This document shows positions 11,358 to 22,470 of a stretch of 64,000 nucleotides of DNA, piece after piece. The position numbers and the translations under genes are program-made. Under the pieces are notes generated by a model. The model saw only the letters and a list, made by a program, of their open reading frames with translations. It was not told the origin of the DNA and made no database searches. Positions within the stretch are counted from its first letter, which is position 1; each line of letters begins with the position of its first letter. The DNA lies in assembly GCA_000151295.1 (NCBI GenBank), contig GG745329.1, positions 1,888,184 through 1,952,183 of the forward strand, given 5' to 3'. This stretch comes from Allomyces macrogynus ATCC 38327 (taxonomy: Eukaryota > Blastocladiomycota > Blastocladiomycetes > Blastocladiales > Blastocladiaceae).

Positions 11358-12857
11358 CTACATGAAGCCCGCTGGCTGCGCCCCGCCGGCACCGCCCGCA
11401 GCCGCCGCCATCCTCTCCATCTCCTCCGCCGCCGCCAAATGCTCCGCGGCCGACGTGGCCGGATCCAGCGGGTGCGATCCCGGCACAAGCGACAGCACAA
11501 ACGACGCGATCGCTGTGACGACCGTGTTGGGCGGCGCGGCCTGCGCGCCGTCCGCACTCGGTGCCGGCAAGAACCATGCGCGAATCCCCTGCTGGATCTG
11601 CCGGTGTGCGCGACTCGCGTGCCGCGCAACCGGGGTCATTCCGAGGAAAATCACGACAAACCCGAGCGTGTATAGGATAAAATGCGTGCGCTCGTCGAGG
11701 TGGCGGCCGAAGAGGACGAGGACGAAAGCCCACTTGAGCACTTGCACGAAGAAGGTGGTGAAGAATTGGAGCACGACGCGGAATGGAGGTGGAGGTTGGA
11801 AGAACCACGAGTTGTTGGGGTGGAATGCGCGGATGCCGGGCGGTGCCGCGGCAGCGGCCGGTGCGGGGGCCGGCGCGGGCCGTGGTGGTGGCGGCGGGAG
11901 TGAAGCAGTGCGCGCAGTCCGAGTCGGATGCATCGGTACACCAGATTGCCGCGCCGTCTGGGCCGTCGAGGTCGGTGCCGAGCCCGACCTGAGCAGCTCC
12001 ACGGCGGCAAACGCAATCGTCGATGGGTCCCCCGTCGCGGCCCACGACTCGATTCCAGCTTGGCGCGGTACGTGCGGCAGCAGGACCTCGGCCGCGAGCG
12101 CTGGTCGCGTGCGCGCCAGAAAGGCAAGCACCTCCAGGTGCGTTTTCACATTGCGGCGGTAATAGTCATGGTAGTACGACGCGGCATCGGTCGGGAATGC
12201 AGTAGGAGCGGTCGGTGCGAGACTGGGACGCGATGGCATGGGCGGAACCGGTGCGGGATCGCGGCTGGCAGCAGTGGCGGGCGTGGAAGAAGAAGTGGTG
12301 GCTGTCATTGCTTGCGGCGGTGCGCTGCTCGGCCCGACCTGCGGCGACCGAGACGCGTGCAGCGAGGGCACAGGTGCAGACAAGGGCGTGACAATCGCGC
12401 TCTGCTGCTGTTGTTGTCCCTGCACAGGATGCAGACGCGGTACAACAGGCACGGCACCCGCCGCACCCGGCGCTCGTCGAGCGAGCACATGGAACGTGAC
12501 GACGATCGGCGCGGTCTCGCGTGCCGCCGGCGGGGTCAGCGGCAGAAGCGGCGCGAGCACGTCGACCATGCGATCTTCTTCGTCGAGAATACGGCCGCCA
12601 AACATGAGCCGCATCGACTGGTAGGTGCCGTTGCTGTCGAGATGGCGGCGCAAGTGACCGGGCGTCCACCACGCAGCGGGGGCGGTCCAGGAGCGACCGA
12701 GCGCGGACCACGCGAGTGCAAACTGGATATCTTGCTGGAGGCGGGCATCGGGCGCGGCGGGTGCCGGCAAGATGGTTGCGTGCAGGCGAATGGTGATGGG
12801 CAGGTCGGCGACTGCCGTGTGCGGCGAGTCTGCGCCTGACGCGTAGAGCTCGGCCAT
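11358..12857 (-). CDS. Ubiquitin-like-domain ER membrane protein (Herp/Dsc3-like)
   Basis: This is a single-exon frame of 499 codons from ATG 12857 to TAG 11358-11360. The N-terminal ~130 residues look like a ubiquitin-like fold, with the signature RLMFGGRILDEEDRM and a following hydrophobic strand IVVTFHVLAR. A Gln/Pro/Ser-rich linker follows, then a conserved-looking helical stretch (YYHDYYRRNVKTHLEVLAFL). Two membrane segments follow at about residues 361-385 and 391-408, with a third hydrophobic stretch near 445-460. UBL plus C-terminal membrane segments is the plan of Herp and of the Dsc3 subunit of the Golgi/ER Dsc ubiquitin ligase. An ER or Golgi quality-control role is inferred; which family it belongs to is not settled. 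Confidence 0.65.
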   Translation of the reverse strand: MAELYASGADSPHTAVADLPITIRLHATILPAPAAPDARLQQDIQFALAWSALGRSWTAPAAWWTPGHLRRHLDSNGTYQSMRLMFGGRILDEEDRMVDVLAPLLPLTPPAARETAPIVVTFHVLARRAPGAAGAVPVVPRLHPVQGQQQQQSAIVTPLSAPVPSLHASRSPQVGPSSAPPQAMTATTSSSTPATAASRDPAPVPPMPSRPSLAPTAPTAFPTDAASYYHDYYRRNVKTHLEVLAFLARTRPALAAEVLLPHVPRQAGIESWAATGDPSTIAFAAVELLRSGSAPTSTAQTARQSGVPMHPTRTARTASLPPPPPRPAPAPAPAAAAAPPGIRAFHPNNSWFFQPPPPFRVVLQFFTTFFVQVLKWAFVLVLFGRHLDERTHFILYTLGFVVIFLGMTPVARHASRAHRQIQQGIRAWFLPAPSADGAQAAPPNTVVTAIASFVLSLVPGSHPLDPATSAAEHLAAAEEMERMAAAAGGAGGAQPAGFM

Positions 12858-13211
12858 GGCGCGTGGTCGGGCGGGCGGCTGCAGCGGGTCGGGCAGGGTG
12901 GAGAGGGACCTTGTCGGGGAACGGGCCAGGATGGTGGTGGCGCGCGCGACAGCGGCTGGCGATGGATTGTTGGCAACGGCGACCGGCGTTAAGTCTGGCG
13001 CGCTCCTGGTGGCACCGATGGGTGTGACAGGTCGCTGACCTGGCCGGCTTGGGAACTCCTTGGCAACGGTTTGCGCCGGCCCGGCTGCACATCACCTGCA
13101 CGCGCGTGACCGCCGCGCACATTCGACCTCCAGCGGACCATCTCCACAGAGAAGCTCACCTTCACGCCAGCACGCTGGGCACCCGATCCATCAACCAAGC
13201 AAGCTGCAACC
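12858..13211. other. Divergent promoter region, UBL membrane protein / NOP2
   Basis: This 354-bp interval separates two head-to-head start codons. It is GC-rich and no element was recognised with confidence. Confidence 0.4.
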
Positions 13212-15352
13212 ATGGGCGGAACCGGTCGTCGCGCACGCAACAAGCAGCCCCCGCCCGCGCCGTTGCGTCTCCCCGGCGACAAGCCTGCCGGCAAGAAGCG
13301 CACCACTGCGGACGCCGCCGCACCCGCCAAGAAGCGCAAGGCGACGGCGACTACGGCACACCCGACTGCCGATACTGCATCCGGCAAGCCGACGAAGCGC
13401 GCCAAGGGCGCCAAGGGCAAGCCCGTGCCGCAAGTCGCTGAGAGCGACGACGACAGCGAGAGTGATGTGGTCGTGAGCGATGACGACGGCGCCATGTGGG
13501 ATGACGAGGACGCGCTCGAGCACCGCGTCGCCTCGGACAGTGACGATGACGCGAGTCTCGACGGCGCGCTCGACGACGATATCTCGATTCACTCGGAGGA
13601 CGACTTCGATGTGATCGACAAGCTCACAGGCGAGCACCAGGAGCGCGAGGAACTGTTTGCGTCGGGCGACGAGGACGACAGCGATGACGACGGCGAGGAG
13701 AATGTCAAGGTCACCAAGGTAACGATCATCGCTTTGGAGCACGCATCCAAGCGAGCAGATCCACTGACCAATATCGGCTCTCGTTTTAGCTCGAGGCCAT
13801 GGCCGACGACGACGACGACGAGGACGACGACCCGCACGCGCTGCGCGCGCACTCGGACGACGAGGAGGACGCCATGGAGACCAACATCATCGACGACCAA
13901 TTCTTTGTCCTGCCGACCGACGAGGACCGCGAGCGCGAGGCGCTGGCCCCACCGGATTTGGCGCTCGTGAACCACCGCATCCAGGAAATTCTCAAGGTCT
14001 TGGCCAATTTCGCGACGCTCAAGCAGCCTGGCCGCGGGCGCAACGAGTACCTGACGCAGCTCGCGTCGGACCTGTGCCTCTACTACGGGTACTCCGAGTA
14101 CCTGATGGACCAATTCATGCAGCTGTTCCCCGTCCAGGAACTCGTTGCGTTCCTCGACGCCAACGAGACGCCGCGTCCCGTGACGATCCGCACCAACACG
14201 CTGAAAACGACGCGCCGTGACTTGGCGCAGGCTCTCGTGACGCGCGGCGTCAACCTCGAGCCGATTGGCAAGTGGTCAAAGGTCGGGCTGCAAGTGTTCG
14301 ACTCGCCCGTCCCGATCGGCGCCACGCCCGAGTACCTCGCGGGCCACTACATGCTGCAGGCCGCGTCGTCGTTCCTGCCCGTCATGGCGCTGGCCCCGCA
14401 GGAGGGCGAGCGGTGCCTCGACATGTCGGCCGCGCCTGGTGGGAAGACGACCTACATGGCCGCGCTCATGAAGAACACGGGCATGGTCTTTGCCAACGAC
14501 GCCAACAAGGACCGGACCAAGGCGCTCGCGGCCAATATCGCGCGTTTGGGCGTGAGGAACGCGGTCGTCTGCAACTACGACGGCCGCAAGTTCCCGTCGG
14601 TTCTCGGCGGGTTTGACCGCGTCCTGCTTGACTCGCCGTGTTCCGGGACGGGCGTGATTGCCAAGGACCCGACCGTCAAGACCAACAAGTCGCACGAGGA
14701 TTTCCGCATGCTCACGCACCTGCAAAAGGAGCTGGTTCTGGCCGCGATTGATTCGGTCGATGCGGCGTCGCCCACGGGCGGGTACATTGTTTACTCGACG
14801 TGCTCGGTCATGGTCTGCGAGAACGAGGAGATCATCGACTATGCGCTGAAAAAGCGGCCCAACGTGAAACTCGTCGACACGGAGATTCCGTTTGGCGTGG
14901 AAGGGTTCAAAACGTTCCGCGGCAAGACGTTCCACCCGTCGGTGCAGCTCACGCGCCGTTATTACCCGCACGCGCATAACATGGACGGGTTCTTTGTTGC
15001 CAAGTTCAAGAAGCTCTCGAACAAGATCCCGAACTTGGCTGGCGGCAAGGACGCCGAGCAGGACGGGAAGAAGGCGGTGGGCGGCGCAAAGAAGGGCAAG
15101 GGCGGCAAGGCCGCGGCTGCGACCAAGGGCGACGACCAGTTTGACGACGAGGAAGACGCCAAGATCATTGCCGAGGCGACCAAGTCCAAGGGCAAGGCCG
15201 GCGGCAATAAGGGCAAGGGCGCACCGAAGGCCGCGGCCGCAGGAACCGACGGCGCTGAGGCATCGGCAGAGCCGAAGCAGCAGCAGCGGCCAAAGTTCCG
15301 CAAGCCGGCGGGGAAAGGCGGCAAACCGCGGCCCAAAGGCAAGTCCAACTAG
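13212..15352 (+). CDS. NOP2: 25S/28S rRNA (cytosine-C5) methyltransferase NOP2/NSUN1
   Basis: There are two exons, 13212-13718 and 13790-15352, with a 71-bp intron (GTAACG donor, TTTTAG acceptor), giving 689 codons and a TAG stop. The N-terminus is Lys-rich and then strongly acidic (DDDDDEDDDP), typical of nucleolar proteins. The catalytic region carries the AdoMet motif DMSAAPGGKTTYMA, the DSPCSGTGVIAKDPTVK motif with one catalytic Cys, and STCSVMVCENE with the second Cys, followed by HNMDGFFVAKFKK. The tail is Lys/Gly/Ala-rich. The family methylates one conserved cytosine of large-subunit rRNA and is needed for 60S assembly. All key residues are present and the gene looks intact. Confidence 0.95.
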
Positions 15353-15552
15353 GAGAAACTGGTTTGGTCGTTTTTTTCTTTCACGGTTTTGAAAATAGGG
15401 TGATTCTTCTTTTCCTGGGCCTCGATCCGTCTTTGTTTCGACGCAGTTTCTACAGATCCCGGCTGGGCCGGTCAGGCGGCGTGCGGCGCGCAAGCGAGCC
15501 ACGGAAAAGTTTGTTCCTGACGGCAAAGATTCATGAAAGAATGCGATCGTGA

Positions 15553-18354
15553 TCAGCGATTCCACCGACCTTCAGCCGAGCTGGAAAAGTGGATGATGCT
15601 CTGCGCGTCGAGCAGCGAGATCAGCGCGGTTCGGCCGCACCGAATGCTTGCCGCCGCAAGCTTGGCCTGGAGGTCGTCCACGTCCAAGGGCTACGTCGGG
15701 GTTGCGGTGGGTTAGTCACATTGCTTGCGAAAGTGTTCCCACGGATTAGTGTGAAGGCGCACCTCGTACGTCAAGATCTTGGTGTAGATCGCCTGGTCCC
15801 CAGCAAGATAATCGACGACGCGGCCCTCGACGTTGGCTGGTCCACCTCTCGCGCCCGTCGCGCCAGACCACGCGGCTTGGATGCGCGCAATGAGTTCTTC
15901 CTTGCGGCCCGTCACCTTGACGCCCGCGTCTTTTGCGAGCTGCTACTGCAAACACGAGGTGGAGAAGTGCTGTTAGAAATTGCTGTGATCATCGCTCAAT
16001 AACAGCACGAGAAAACAACCGTCGACGCACCTTGAGCTCGGCCAACTTGAGCCGTGATAGGTCGGTCGACGAATCGGCCGCGACATGAGGGGCAGGGTCA
16101 GGTGCCGATGGTGGACCATGTATCGAGCTCGTATGCTATATAGGTCGATAGCTACATAGACAGACCGTACGTTCCTGCCGAGCGCGTGTCATGTACATGT
16201 GATATATCGCCTTCTATNNNNNNNNNNNNNNNNNNNNNNNNNNNNNNNNNNNNNNNNNNNNNNNNNNNNNNNNNNNNNNNNNNNNNNNNNNNNNNNNNNN
16301 NNNNNNNNNNNNNNNNNNNNNNNNNNNNNNNNNNNNNNNNNNNNNNNNNNNNNNNNNNNNNNNNNNNNNNNNNNNNNNNNNNNNNNNNNNNNNNNNNNNN
16401 NNNNNNNNNNNNNNNNNNNNNNNNNNNNNNNNNNNNNNNNNNNNNNNNNNNNNNNNNNNNNNNNNNNNNNNNNNNNNNNNNNNNNNNNNNNNNNNNNNNN
16501 NNNNNNNNNNNNNNNNNNNNNNNNNNNNNNNNNNNNNNNNNNNNNNNNNNNNNNNNNNNNNNNNNNNNNNNNNNNNNNNNNNNNNNNNNNNNNNNNNNNN
16601 NNNNNNNNNNNNNNNNNNNNNNNNNNNNNNNNNNNNNNNNNNNNNNNNNNNNNNNNNNNNNNNNNNNNNNNNNNNNNNNNNNNNNNNNNNNNNNNNNNNN
16701 NNNNNNNNNNNNNNNNNNNNNNNNNNNNNNNNNNNNNNNNNNNNNNNNNNNNNNNNNNNNNNNNNNNNNNNNNNNNNNNNNNNNNNNNNNNNNNNNNNNN
16801 NNNNNNNNNNNNNNNNNNNNNNNNNNNNNNNNNNNNNNNNNNNNNNNNNNNNNNNNNNNNNNNNNNNNNNNNNNNNNNNNNNNNNNNNNNNNNNNNNNNN
16901 NNNNNNNNNNNNNNNNNNNNNNNNNNNNNNNNNNNNNNNNNNNNNNNNNNNNNNNNNNNNNNNNNNNNNNNNNNNNNNNNNNNNNNNNNNNNNNNNNNNN
17001 NNNNNNNNNNNNNNNNNNNNNNNNNNNNNNNNNGCGGAGCGCACGTTGACCCAGTCGCTCGTCGAGCCCCACAAGTCTAGCAGCTGCGACTCGAGCAGCC
17101 TTCGCTTGTTAACAACGTCATTCACGGTCGTGCACGACGTGCTCCGGGTCACAAGTCAAACAGCGAGATGAGCGGCGACTCGTCGACGAACTGCCGGCGC
17201 AGCGTCTCCTGCTCGTACGCCGACGGTGGACGAGCGGCAAAACGATCTGGTGGAGAAGGCGGCGACGGGTGCCGTGGTATTGGTGGGTCGTCCATGATCA
17301 CGTCCATGGCGTCGTCGTCTGGAATCCGCGTGCGCATCGGCTCGTCGTCCATCTCGTCCTCATCGCTGCCAATCGAAAGACAGGCCGGCGGGACGGACGA
17401 CGACGTCCATGAAGTTGCCTCGGCGGGTCGCGGGCTTGCCGCTCGCCATAGGCGGCATTCCAGGTCGGCGCTTGCGAGGTGCGTCGCTGACGGCGTGCGA
17501 TTGCGCTCACCTGTCGACGAGGAAGGTACCGGCGCATGATCAAACAGGTACGTCAGTGCAGCCTGCTGCACTTCAGCCTTCGCCTCGTCGACAGCCAAGA
17601 TTGCGGTCGACGTGAGGGAGCGCTGAGGCGCCTGCCGCTTGGCGGCACGACCACGGACGGCGGGTGGGTCCGGGTACTTGAGCGTGCCCGTCTTCCAGTC
17701 GAGTTCGAGAACAGGCGTGGCCGCTGAAGACGACGACATGGACGCGGAAATGGCGAGCGCGAGCTGCAGGTCGTCGTCAACAGTCGCCAAGTCGTCGGCG
17801 TCGTCGCGCTTGCGGCGGCGGTCGGCACGGCGCTCCGCTTCAAGCCGGTGCGACTCGGCAATGGGGCGCACAATGGGCGCCGCGGGCGCCGAGCTCGACG
17901 GCAGCTCAAGTACAGTCGCAGACGGGGCAGTGGAGGCGCTCGTGTCCGACTTGGTTCGAGCCAGAACGGGCCGCGGGTTGCGCTGAAATACGACTGACGG
18001 CGAGCTGGAGGCAGTCTTGCTGGTCATATCGTCGCCTTCCTTGAGCACGGTCGCGACCATGGTCAAGTCGGTCGCGGCACGCGCCTTCCACCGCGCTTGG
18101 CCACGCAGGACTGATGCCGTTGCCACCTCTTTTGGGCGGAGGGCTGTCGAGACAATGGGCTTGGGCGAAGGCGCGGGTTTGACAGCAATGGGGCGCGACA
18201 ATCGGTCGGCAACCGAGCCTGGTGTGACGACGTGGTAGAGCGGCGGCGTGTCCTTGAAGTCGTCATCATCGTCATCGTCGAGATCGTCAAATTGAGTGCG
18301 TCGTGTCAGGCCGGTGCGGCCAAATCCCGCCGTCGAGCCGGCTGGGGGCGCCAT
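15553..18354 (-). CDS. SLX4: Structure-specific endonuclease scaffold SLX4 (interrupted by assembly gap)
   Basis: The C-terminal exons are clear: 16031 upward, then 15763-15942 and 15553-15690, with 88-bp and 72-bp introns. They encode a SAP helix pair (LSRLKLAELKQLAKDAGVKV, then TGRKEELIARI) followed by the SLX4 conserved C-terminal domain (IYTKILTYE, joined to PLDVDDLQAKL, then TALISLLDAQSIIHF), which binds the nuclease SLX1. Beyond the N gap the same strand encodes a disordered, acidic N-terminal part from ATG 18354 (MAPPAGSTAGFG), with a UIM-like helix DDDLQLALAISASM near 17750. SLX4 scaffolds SLX1 and other nucleases for Holliday-junction and crosslink repair. Joining the N-terminal frame (17149-18354) to the C-terminal exons across the gap is inferred from strand and theme. 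The frame ending at 17149 probably ends at a splice donor. Confidence 0.8.
16218..17033. other. Assembly gap (816 N)
   Basis: A run of N lies inside SLX4. Apparent open frames across it are meaningless. Confidence 1.
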
Positions 18355-18649
18355 GAGAGTTGCGGCAATGGCCGCGGCTGCCTCCTGTGCCGCCGTCCTT
18401 GAGGTCTCTGCACGTGGTCGTCGTTGCCGTGCAGTTGCCGGCGGTTGCAGCAGCTCGTTGCCGTCTCGGCGGTGGCAGTTGCTCGTCGCGAGCTGCACTC
18501 GCAACACAGGGACTCACTGCAGGTTGCGGTGGGATGCGATGGAGGTGCGGTGCATTTGCGCGTCACACCCATCAACGGATTCTCATGACATCACGTGCAT
18601 CACGAGCCCGCGTCGCGCTTGCGGTGGGAGTCACTGGGCCTCTCCTTTT
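18355..18649. promoter_or_regulatory. Shared divergent promoter of SLX4 and FANCM (inferred)
   Basis: Under 300 bp separates the SLX4 start ATG (18354, minus) from the first recognisable FANCM codons (plus). Both promoters must lie here. No specific element was identified. The upstream extension of the SLX4 frame to 18507 begins at a TTG and is probably not translated. Confidence 0.4.
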
Positions 18650-21600
18650 TCACTCCGCTCCACTCGATCGACCCGGACGCGATCGTGCAGTGGATCTACC
18701 CGACCAACATGCCCGTGCGCGACTACCAAATCAATATCGTGCAAAATGCGCTCTTCAACAACACGCTCGTGTCGATTACGACGGGTACCGTGTCTTCTAT
18801 GCATTTGTTCAGTTAAGCGAGACCGTTGACAGATTGAATCGTGTCTCACCAGGTCTCGGCAAGACGCTCACCGCCGCCGTCATCATGTTCAACTTCTACA
18901 TGTGGTTCCCCGAGGGAAAGATCGTCTTCATGGCACCGACGCGCCCGCTCGTCGCACAGCAGCAGAGCGCGTGCTACAAGATCACTGGCATTCCGATTTA
19001 AAACATGGTCGTCTTTGTCGGGACGACCATCTCGCCCGAGGAGCGCAAGCACTATTGGCAGACCAAGCGCATGTTTTTCACGACGCCGCACAACATGGCC
19101 ACCGACCTCAACCACGGCACGTGTCCGGGCAAAGACGTGGTCCTGATTGTTGTCGACGAGGCGCACCGCGCGACCGTCCAGTACCCGTGCGTGCCATGCA
19201 GTACACGTTCAAGGGCATCAAGCAATCGGTTGTCGTCTCGCTGTCGGGTCCCGCCAAGGAGGCGCACGCGCGGTTCCTGCAGTTTATGCGCCCGATCGTG
19301 CAGCGGCTCAAGTAGCTCGGCGTATCCCACACCGACGACCCGGACCAAATGTCGTCGTTTGGGATCATGGCGCGGCCAAGAAACACGGGTTCCCGCACGG
19401 GTGCTGCGGCGACGTCAGTGCCCTGCAACGCAAGCTCGAACTGCTGGACACGCTTAACACGCAGTCGTTCGCTGCGTTCCGGCAGGCGCTGTCACACAAG
19501 GCGACGGGCCGCGGGCTCAACAAGTGCGAGCAGATCGCGATTATTCGCCCATTCCAAGAGGGCGGGTACAACGTGCTCGTGAGCACGTCGGTCGGCGAAG
19601 AGGGCTCGACATTGGCGACTTTGACCTGATCATTTGCTACGACACGTCGCAGTCCCCGTGCAGATGCTCCAGCGCATGGGCCGCACGGGCCGCAAGCGCG
19701 AGGGCCGCGTCGTGTGCCTGCTGACGGCTGGCAAGGGGGAAGAGCTGTACCAAAAGTCGCACGACAACTACAAGAGCGTGCAGAACATGATTCAGCGGGG
19801 CGGACTGCAGCTCTTCGATAAGCCTGCGCGCATGATTCCGTTCAACATCAAGCCCATGCTCATCAAGTGCTTTCTCAAAATCCCGCCGCTGCCGGGCCAG
19901 GGCGACGACGAGGACGAAGTTGACCGACCGGTCAAGCGCGGCCGCCGCGGCGGCGCCAAGCGCGCCGGCGCATTTCTCACGTTGTCAGAATTGGTCAATT
20001 TCATGGCCAAGTTTGAGCTGCCGCGCGACGCGCCGCCGGTCCCGGAACTGTCGCTCACGCGGTACCTCGACCAGCAGGTGCTCAGGCCGGGCAAGTTTAT
20101 CGCGCCGTCCGTGACGTCGGAGCAGTTCATGAACTTGCTCAGCGGGTTGCACGAGCGGCAGCGCACGGTGATCGAGGAGCAGCTCGCAAGTGCGACCGCA
20201 TTTGGTGCTGGCGGCGACGACGACGATTACGAGCTGCTGACGCAGGTGTCCGATGTTGCCACGACTATCGCGACGTGCCGATGCGCGAGCTGACGCCCGA
20301 GTCGGAGCCGTTTTTGCCGTCGCAGCTGGGTCGTCGGGCTCAGCCATGCGGGCAAGGCCAGGCGTCGCCGTCGCCGTCGAAGCCAGCAGGTCCCGCGGCT
20401 CAGGCGAAGCCGGTCAAGAAGCCCATTTGCCTTGAAATCGACGATGACGACGGCGATGACGATGGGCCGCCCAGTCCGTGGAACGCCGCTCCTGCTCTTT
20501 CCGGCCATCCAGCCGCGCCGACGAGCCCATGGACGTGAACCAACTCTCGCCACCGGATAATTTTGAGGTATGTTCGGCCACTTCACCCTCAACCTTGCAA
20601 GCCGGGCGATCCCTGTTTTCTGACGTGCATCTTGTTCAGCTAGACAACGCCGACCCTCTCCACCCCAACCTCGACTTTGACGCTGCCGCCGTCGACGACG
20701 ACGACGATTTTCAGTTTTCCTGGACGACGGCGTCACCGGGTACAAGCTATCGATTCGCTCGCCTCGGGGCGGTTCAACAAGTCGCCCGCGCGTCCACCGC
20801 GAGCGGATTCGCCGCCGCCGCCGCTCTCGCCGCTGGTCGTCAAGGACCCAGTACAGGAGTTCGACTGGTGCCCACGGTACTTGGCCGCGGCATGGATGCC
20901 GTACGGCGCTCCGCTGCCACCCAACGCGTATCTCGACGTGTCGGTCGTTATTCTGCCGCGGCGCGAGCGCTGCGACGGTCCTGCACCACCACCTGGCACC
21001 GGTGCGGCGGGGCCTCCGAGTCTCGGGCCCACGCCGAGCGCTAGTCCTGTGACGGTCGCGATGACGTCTGCAACGACGACTCCTGCCGCGACGCCGATGT
21101 GGGCACATGCCGTCGACTTCTGCGACGCGCCGTCGTCGGTAACTCAAGGCTCGGCGCCGCTCCAGTCGCCGCCGTCATCCGTCACGCAAGGCTCGACGCC
21201 CAAGCGGCCGCCGTCGTTCAAGCCGGTAGCCGTAGTGATCCTGGACGAGACCCCAATTCACACGGCCGCACAGAGCCTTTCGACCGACGGCCTGCTCAGG
21301 AATGCTCGTGACCGCTGTACAGAACTCTTTTCTTGAAGCAGCATTGCCTGTATTTTGAAGATTCTCCGATCGCGGTCGTTGAGTGTCGCCGATGTTTGTA
21401 ACCCCGAGGCCGCGCACCAAATCCATCTCGTTCTCGCGGCTCCCGCCCGAGTCGCCGAGCCCCGTCATCCAAGGCGCACGCTCAAAAAAAAGGACAGCCG
21501 CCGGCAACATCGCCGGCTGCAGCAACTTCTCGAATTCTCCGACGCGCCCGCCGCACCACCACGGCGCAAACTCAAGCGCAAGCAAGAGTCCTCACGCGAC

Positions 21601-22281
21601 CGCGCACCCAAGCCCGCCGCCGCTGCCGCTGCCGCCGCCGACCGCGGGTTCCTCGACCTCGAGGCCGAGCTCTCCGGTTCCGACAATGGCGCCGGCAGCC
21701 ACGACGACGACGCCGACTCGGACGATTCAGCGGGCAGCCTTGTCGACTGGATTGCCGAGACGCAGATGGAGCCGGACACGCCGACGTCAAGGCTCGCGCT
21801 TTACCGCATGGCGCACCCACCGGAATCGCCCATGGACGACGATGAGGCCGGGCCGCTGCAACTGCTGTCATTTCTGTTGCGCGGGCGCGCGCGGCTGCCG
21901 CCGATGACGCCGCGCACGCCCGGTGCGAGAACCAACGACACGTACGACTCGCAGGACCCGTTCCTTGCGCCGTCCGACGAGCCGGAGCCGGCGTCGACGA
22001 GTACGGTGCAGGTGTCGTTGGATGCGCTCGAGGCACAGTTCGACCGCGATTACCGCCGGCGGAAGCGGCGCCGCAGGGAGCGGGAGCGTGGAGAGGACGA
22101 GGATGATGACGAGGCAGACGAAGAGGTCGGCTCGACGGATGAGGCCACGACGCCGCCGATCCGGTTGCGCCCGCTCAAGTCACGCAACAGATACGGGACT
22201 GCGAAGTGGCCGAGGCGCCGTCGCCGACGGCGGACCGGAAGCAGAATGGCGGTGGGGTGGTGGCAGCCGGACCGTGGTTGA
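18650..22281 (+). CDS. FANCM: FANCM/Mph1 DEAH DNA helicase, disrupted (possible pseudogene)
   Basis: FANCM/Mph1 remodels stalled forks. Exon 1 contains [20 protein letters not shown] and ends at 18784. A 68-bp intron (18785-18852) splits the Walker A motif, giving TTG|LGKT after splicing. Then come [48 protein letters not shown] and [18 protein letters not shown]. The lesions are: TAA at 18999-19001 in an otherwise continuous conserved block; direct joining of DEAHRAT to [13 protein letters not shown] near 19180-19200, losing motif III; TAG at 19313-19315; frame changes near 19370, 19608, 19660 and 20265; and loss of the segment before [10 protein letters not shown]. The acidic C-terminal tail contains [12 protein letters not shown], common in this family. 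An extra intron ends near 20640. No convincing start ATG was found. Confidence 0.82.
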
Positions 22282-22470
22282 GCTCCTGTCGGACGATGAC
22301 GATTAGCGGCAGCGTGGGGGCGATGAAATGAAACTTGTTGATTCGGAATGTGGATCTGTTTTTACATATTCCTTGTCCACTTTTCAGTCATTCAGCGCAA
22401 ACTGCGGTGTTTGCATACATTTCCATTTTTGTGTTTCGTGCCACCAAAAACCGGCCCACCCAGGCCGGCC

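Noticed and set aside
16152..17152. Several ~300-codon frames across 16218-17033
   Set aside because: They consist almost entirely of N and carry no information.
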